DNA of 64,000 bases from Jackrogersella multiformis (Eukaryota; Ascomycota; Sordariomycetes; Xylariales; Hypoxylaceae). Shown here one piece after another: positions 62,809 to 64,000 of this stretch. Both the position numbers and the translations under genes were made by a program. The stretch is from NCBI GenBank assembly GCA_902806575.1, contig CADCXD010000010.1:620001-684000 (forward strand), given 5' to 3'. The stretch's first letter is position 1; each line of letters starts with the position of its first letter. The notes below the pieces were generated by a model. The model did not search any database, was not told where the DNA came from, and saw nothing but the letters and a program-made list of their open reading frames with translations.

Positions 62809-63090
62809 ATGTGCGTTGGTCAGGTAACAACCCTGTGGTGTCAACGATGCGGTGCTGCTGTCTGCCGAACAGCATTTTTCATCCAAGGGAGATACTGCCC
62901 TCCTAACCAGGGGACGAACGAAGTACCTTGCTCAAAAGGAGTTACCCACTGGATCGTACCTCTCAGCGTGTACACCGCTGAATGTGCCGCTTGCGAAGTT
63001 CAACGAATGGCAAACGAGATGATGCCATACATTGACAAGTATTACCGCGAACACGGACATTACCCTCCATTTCCAGACCCTCCTAAGTAG
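62809..63090 (+). CDS. Small cysteine-rich hypothetical protein
   Basis: A 93-aa frame with a good start context (ACAAAGATGTG) and a CTATAATACAT box about 105 bp upstream. It has eight cysteines: C2, C11, C14, C19, C30, C41, C59 and C62. Two are CxxC pairs (CQRCG and CAAC), suggesting a small zinc-binding fold rather than a disulfide-rich secreted peptide, since no signal peptide is evident. The end (DKYYREHGHYPPFPDPPK) is Tyr/Pro/His-rich. I do not recognise a family. Support comes from the ordered composition and the regular cysteine spacing; it might also be one exon of a larger gene. Confidence 0.5.
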   Translation: MCVGQVTTLWCQRCGAAVCRTAFFIQGRYCPPNQGTNEVPCSKGVTHWIVPLSVYTAECAACEVQRMANEMMPYIDKYYREHGHYPPFPDPPK

Positions 63091-63722
63091 TATGTGACTA
63101 TCTACTTACCCTATACATACTTATACTTACCGGATAACTTCAGACCGACTACGCCAACTCCCCCCTATGCGTGAGAGATGAGTCTACTTCTGGCCGATCA
63201 TCACAAGGAAGTTTCGTGGGCGCATGGGGTTCATTTGATGCGGAGGCTCCTGAGAGGTTGTGATATAGGTACGGGACGTTCGGGTTGTGGATTTCCTTTT
63301 CAAGTTGCTTTGACTACCTACCTGGTAGATAAGTTGAGAGGAGTTAGCATCATCAAATAGGGGTGCCGTCGAGATACAATATTGCAATTCGAGACGCATT
63401 GTTTACACACATTAAGAAGTTTCCTGATACTTATGCTTAACTATCCCTTTTGCTAAACTAATACAGTCAACAAAACCTCTTCCTTAGGTACATATATCAC
63501 TTATATGGAAGCTCTGTATAAGTATAAGTCTATATGAGTATTAGGCCTTAGCCCTTGAAGATTAGGGTGTTGATGAAGTATTTTACAGACCAGATACTTT
63601 AAGGATAGGTATGTTTAGTAACTAGTATTCAAAACGTATGATTACCCTGCAGCCTTCATAATGCACATATTCGTTGAATTATCAGTGGCCATATATACCC
63701 TTCATTCTACTTTACACCCTCT
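63091..63722. other. Intergenic region
   Basis: AT-rich DNA with no supported gene. Motif fragments CTACCTACCTGG (63315-63326) and CTTAGGTACAT (63483-63493) are present. Confidence 0.5.
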
Positions 63723-64000
63723 TTACTGAACTAGACGAACTATCAATTTATCGCGTAATTCCACTCGCCCGGAGGAAGAATGTTGAGCCATTGGCATATC
63801 CGTCACCATAGCACGGAGATCCTCCGATCCCTGTAGTCTCCTATTGATAATATCTCGCGATGCCCGCTCTCCGAGGCTCAGAATCACCCTGTGAAGCTGG
63901 TAGGTATAGTGGTTGCCAGCTAGAGGGTAACTAGGTAGGTATCTGAACAACATCCTTGAGCCCATCCCTACAGAGTCCCATCCCTTCCAATCGTTCATCA
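63723..64000 (-). CDS. Possible 3' end of a gene running off the right edge (unidentified)
   Basis: A minus-strand frame stays open from the window edge to a TAA at 63723. Its last 57 codons (LHRVILSLGERASRDIINRR onward) have normal globular protein composition. The preceding part contains a copy of the dispersed motif (TACCTACCTAGTTACC) and may be intron or non-coding. No domain is recognisable from so short a piece, and it may be no gene at all. Confidence 0.2.
   Translation of the reverse strand, partial: MNDWKGWDSVGMGSRMLFRYLPSYPLAGNHYTYQLHRVILSLGERASRDIINRRLQGSEDLRAMVTDMPMAQHSSSGRVELRDKLIVRLVQ

Overview
The window is nuclear DNA of a filamentous ascomycete. Evidence: short 52-83 nt introns with GT...CTAAC-like branch...AG signals, Zn2Cys6 regulators, a non-reducing fungal polyketide synthase, and an Osh3-type lipid-transfer protein. 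Long gene-free stretches are filled with a short AvrII-containing palindrome (ACCTAGGT and longer forms). Gene content and order point to Sordariomycetes, probably Xylariales/Amphisphaeriales: PKS, Zn2Cys6 regulator, tetrahydroxynaphthalene reductase and Cmr1-type regulator lie in the order I recall for the Pestalotiopsis fici pfmaE-F-G-H melanin locus. That match is from memory, not from a search.

Layout. 1-4328 (+): nearly complete RPC1/RPO31, largest subunit of RNA polymerase III. 4329-13502: no convincing gene. 13503-16651 (+): Cmr1/Pig1-type regulator with two C2H2 fingers and one Zn2Cys6 cluster, five exons. 21231-22134 (+): 1,3,6,8-tetrahydroxynaphthalene reductase, two exons. 29622-30893 (-): AflR-like Zn2Cys6 regulator. 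39456-46113 (-): melanin PKS, SAT-KS-MAT-PT-ACP-ACP-TE, four exons, 2158 aa. 51662-53483 (-): Fet3/Abr1-like multicopper oxidase, four exons. 55036-56976 (-): short, GC-rich, intronless GH35 beta-galactosidase. 57723-60869 (-): OSH3-type protein with GOLD, PH, FFAT and ORD. 62809-63090 (+): small cysteine-rich hypothetical protein. The right edge may hold one truncated gene.

How the genes work together. The PKS makes 1,3,6,8-tetrahydroxynaphthalene and the reductase converts it to scytalone. The Cmr1-type factor is expected to switch these on, and the second Zn2Cys6 factor is a likely co-regulator. The multicopper oxidase is a candidate for oxidative polymerisation of dihydroxynaphthalene, or else a ferroxidase that happens to be nearby. 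Scytalone dehydratase and trihydroxynaphthalene reductase are not visible here and must lie elsewhere. The core genes are separated by 4.6, 7.5 and 8.6 kb of DNA in which I find no gene, so the cluster is unusually spread out. I see no clear tRNA, rRNA, CRISPR or intact transposon, and nothing I can defend as a wholly new system. The most open questions are the dispersed palindrome family and the expanded architecture of the melanin locus.
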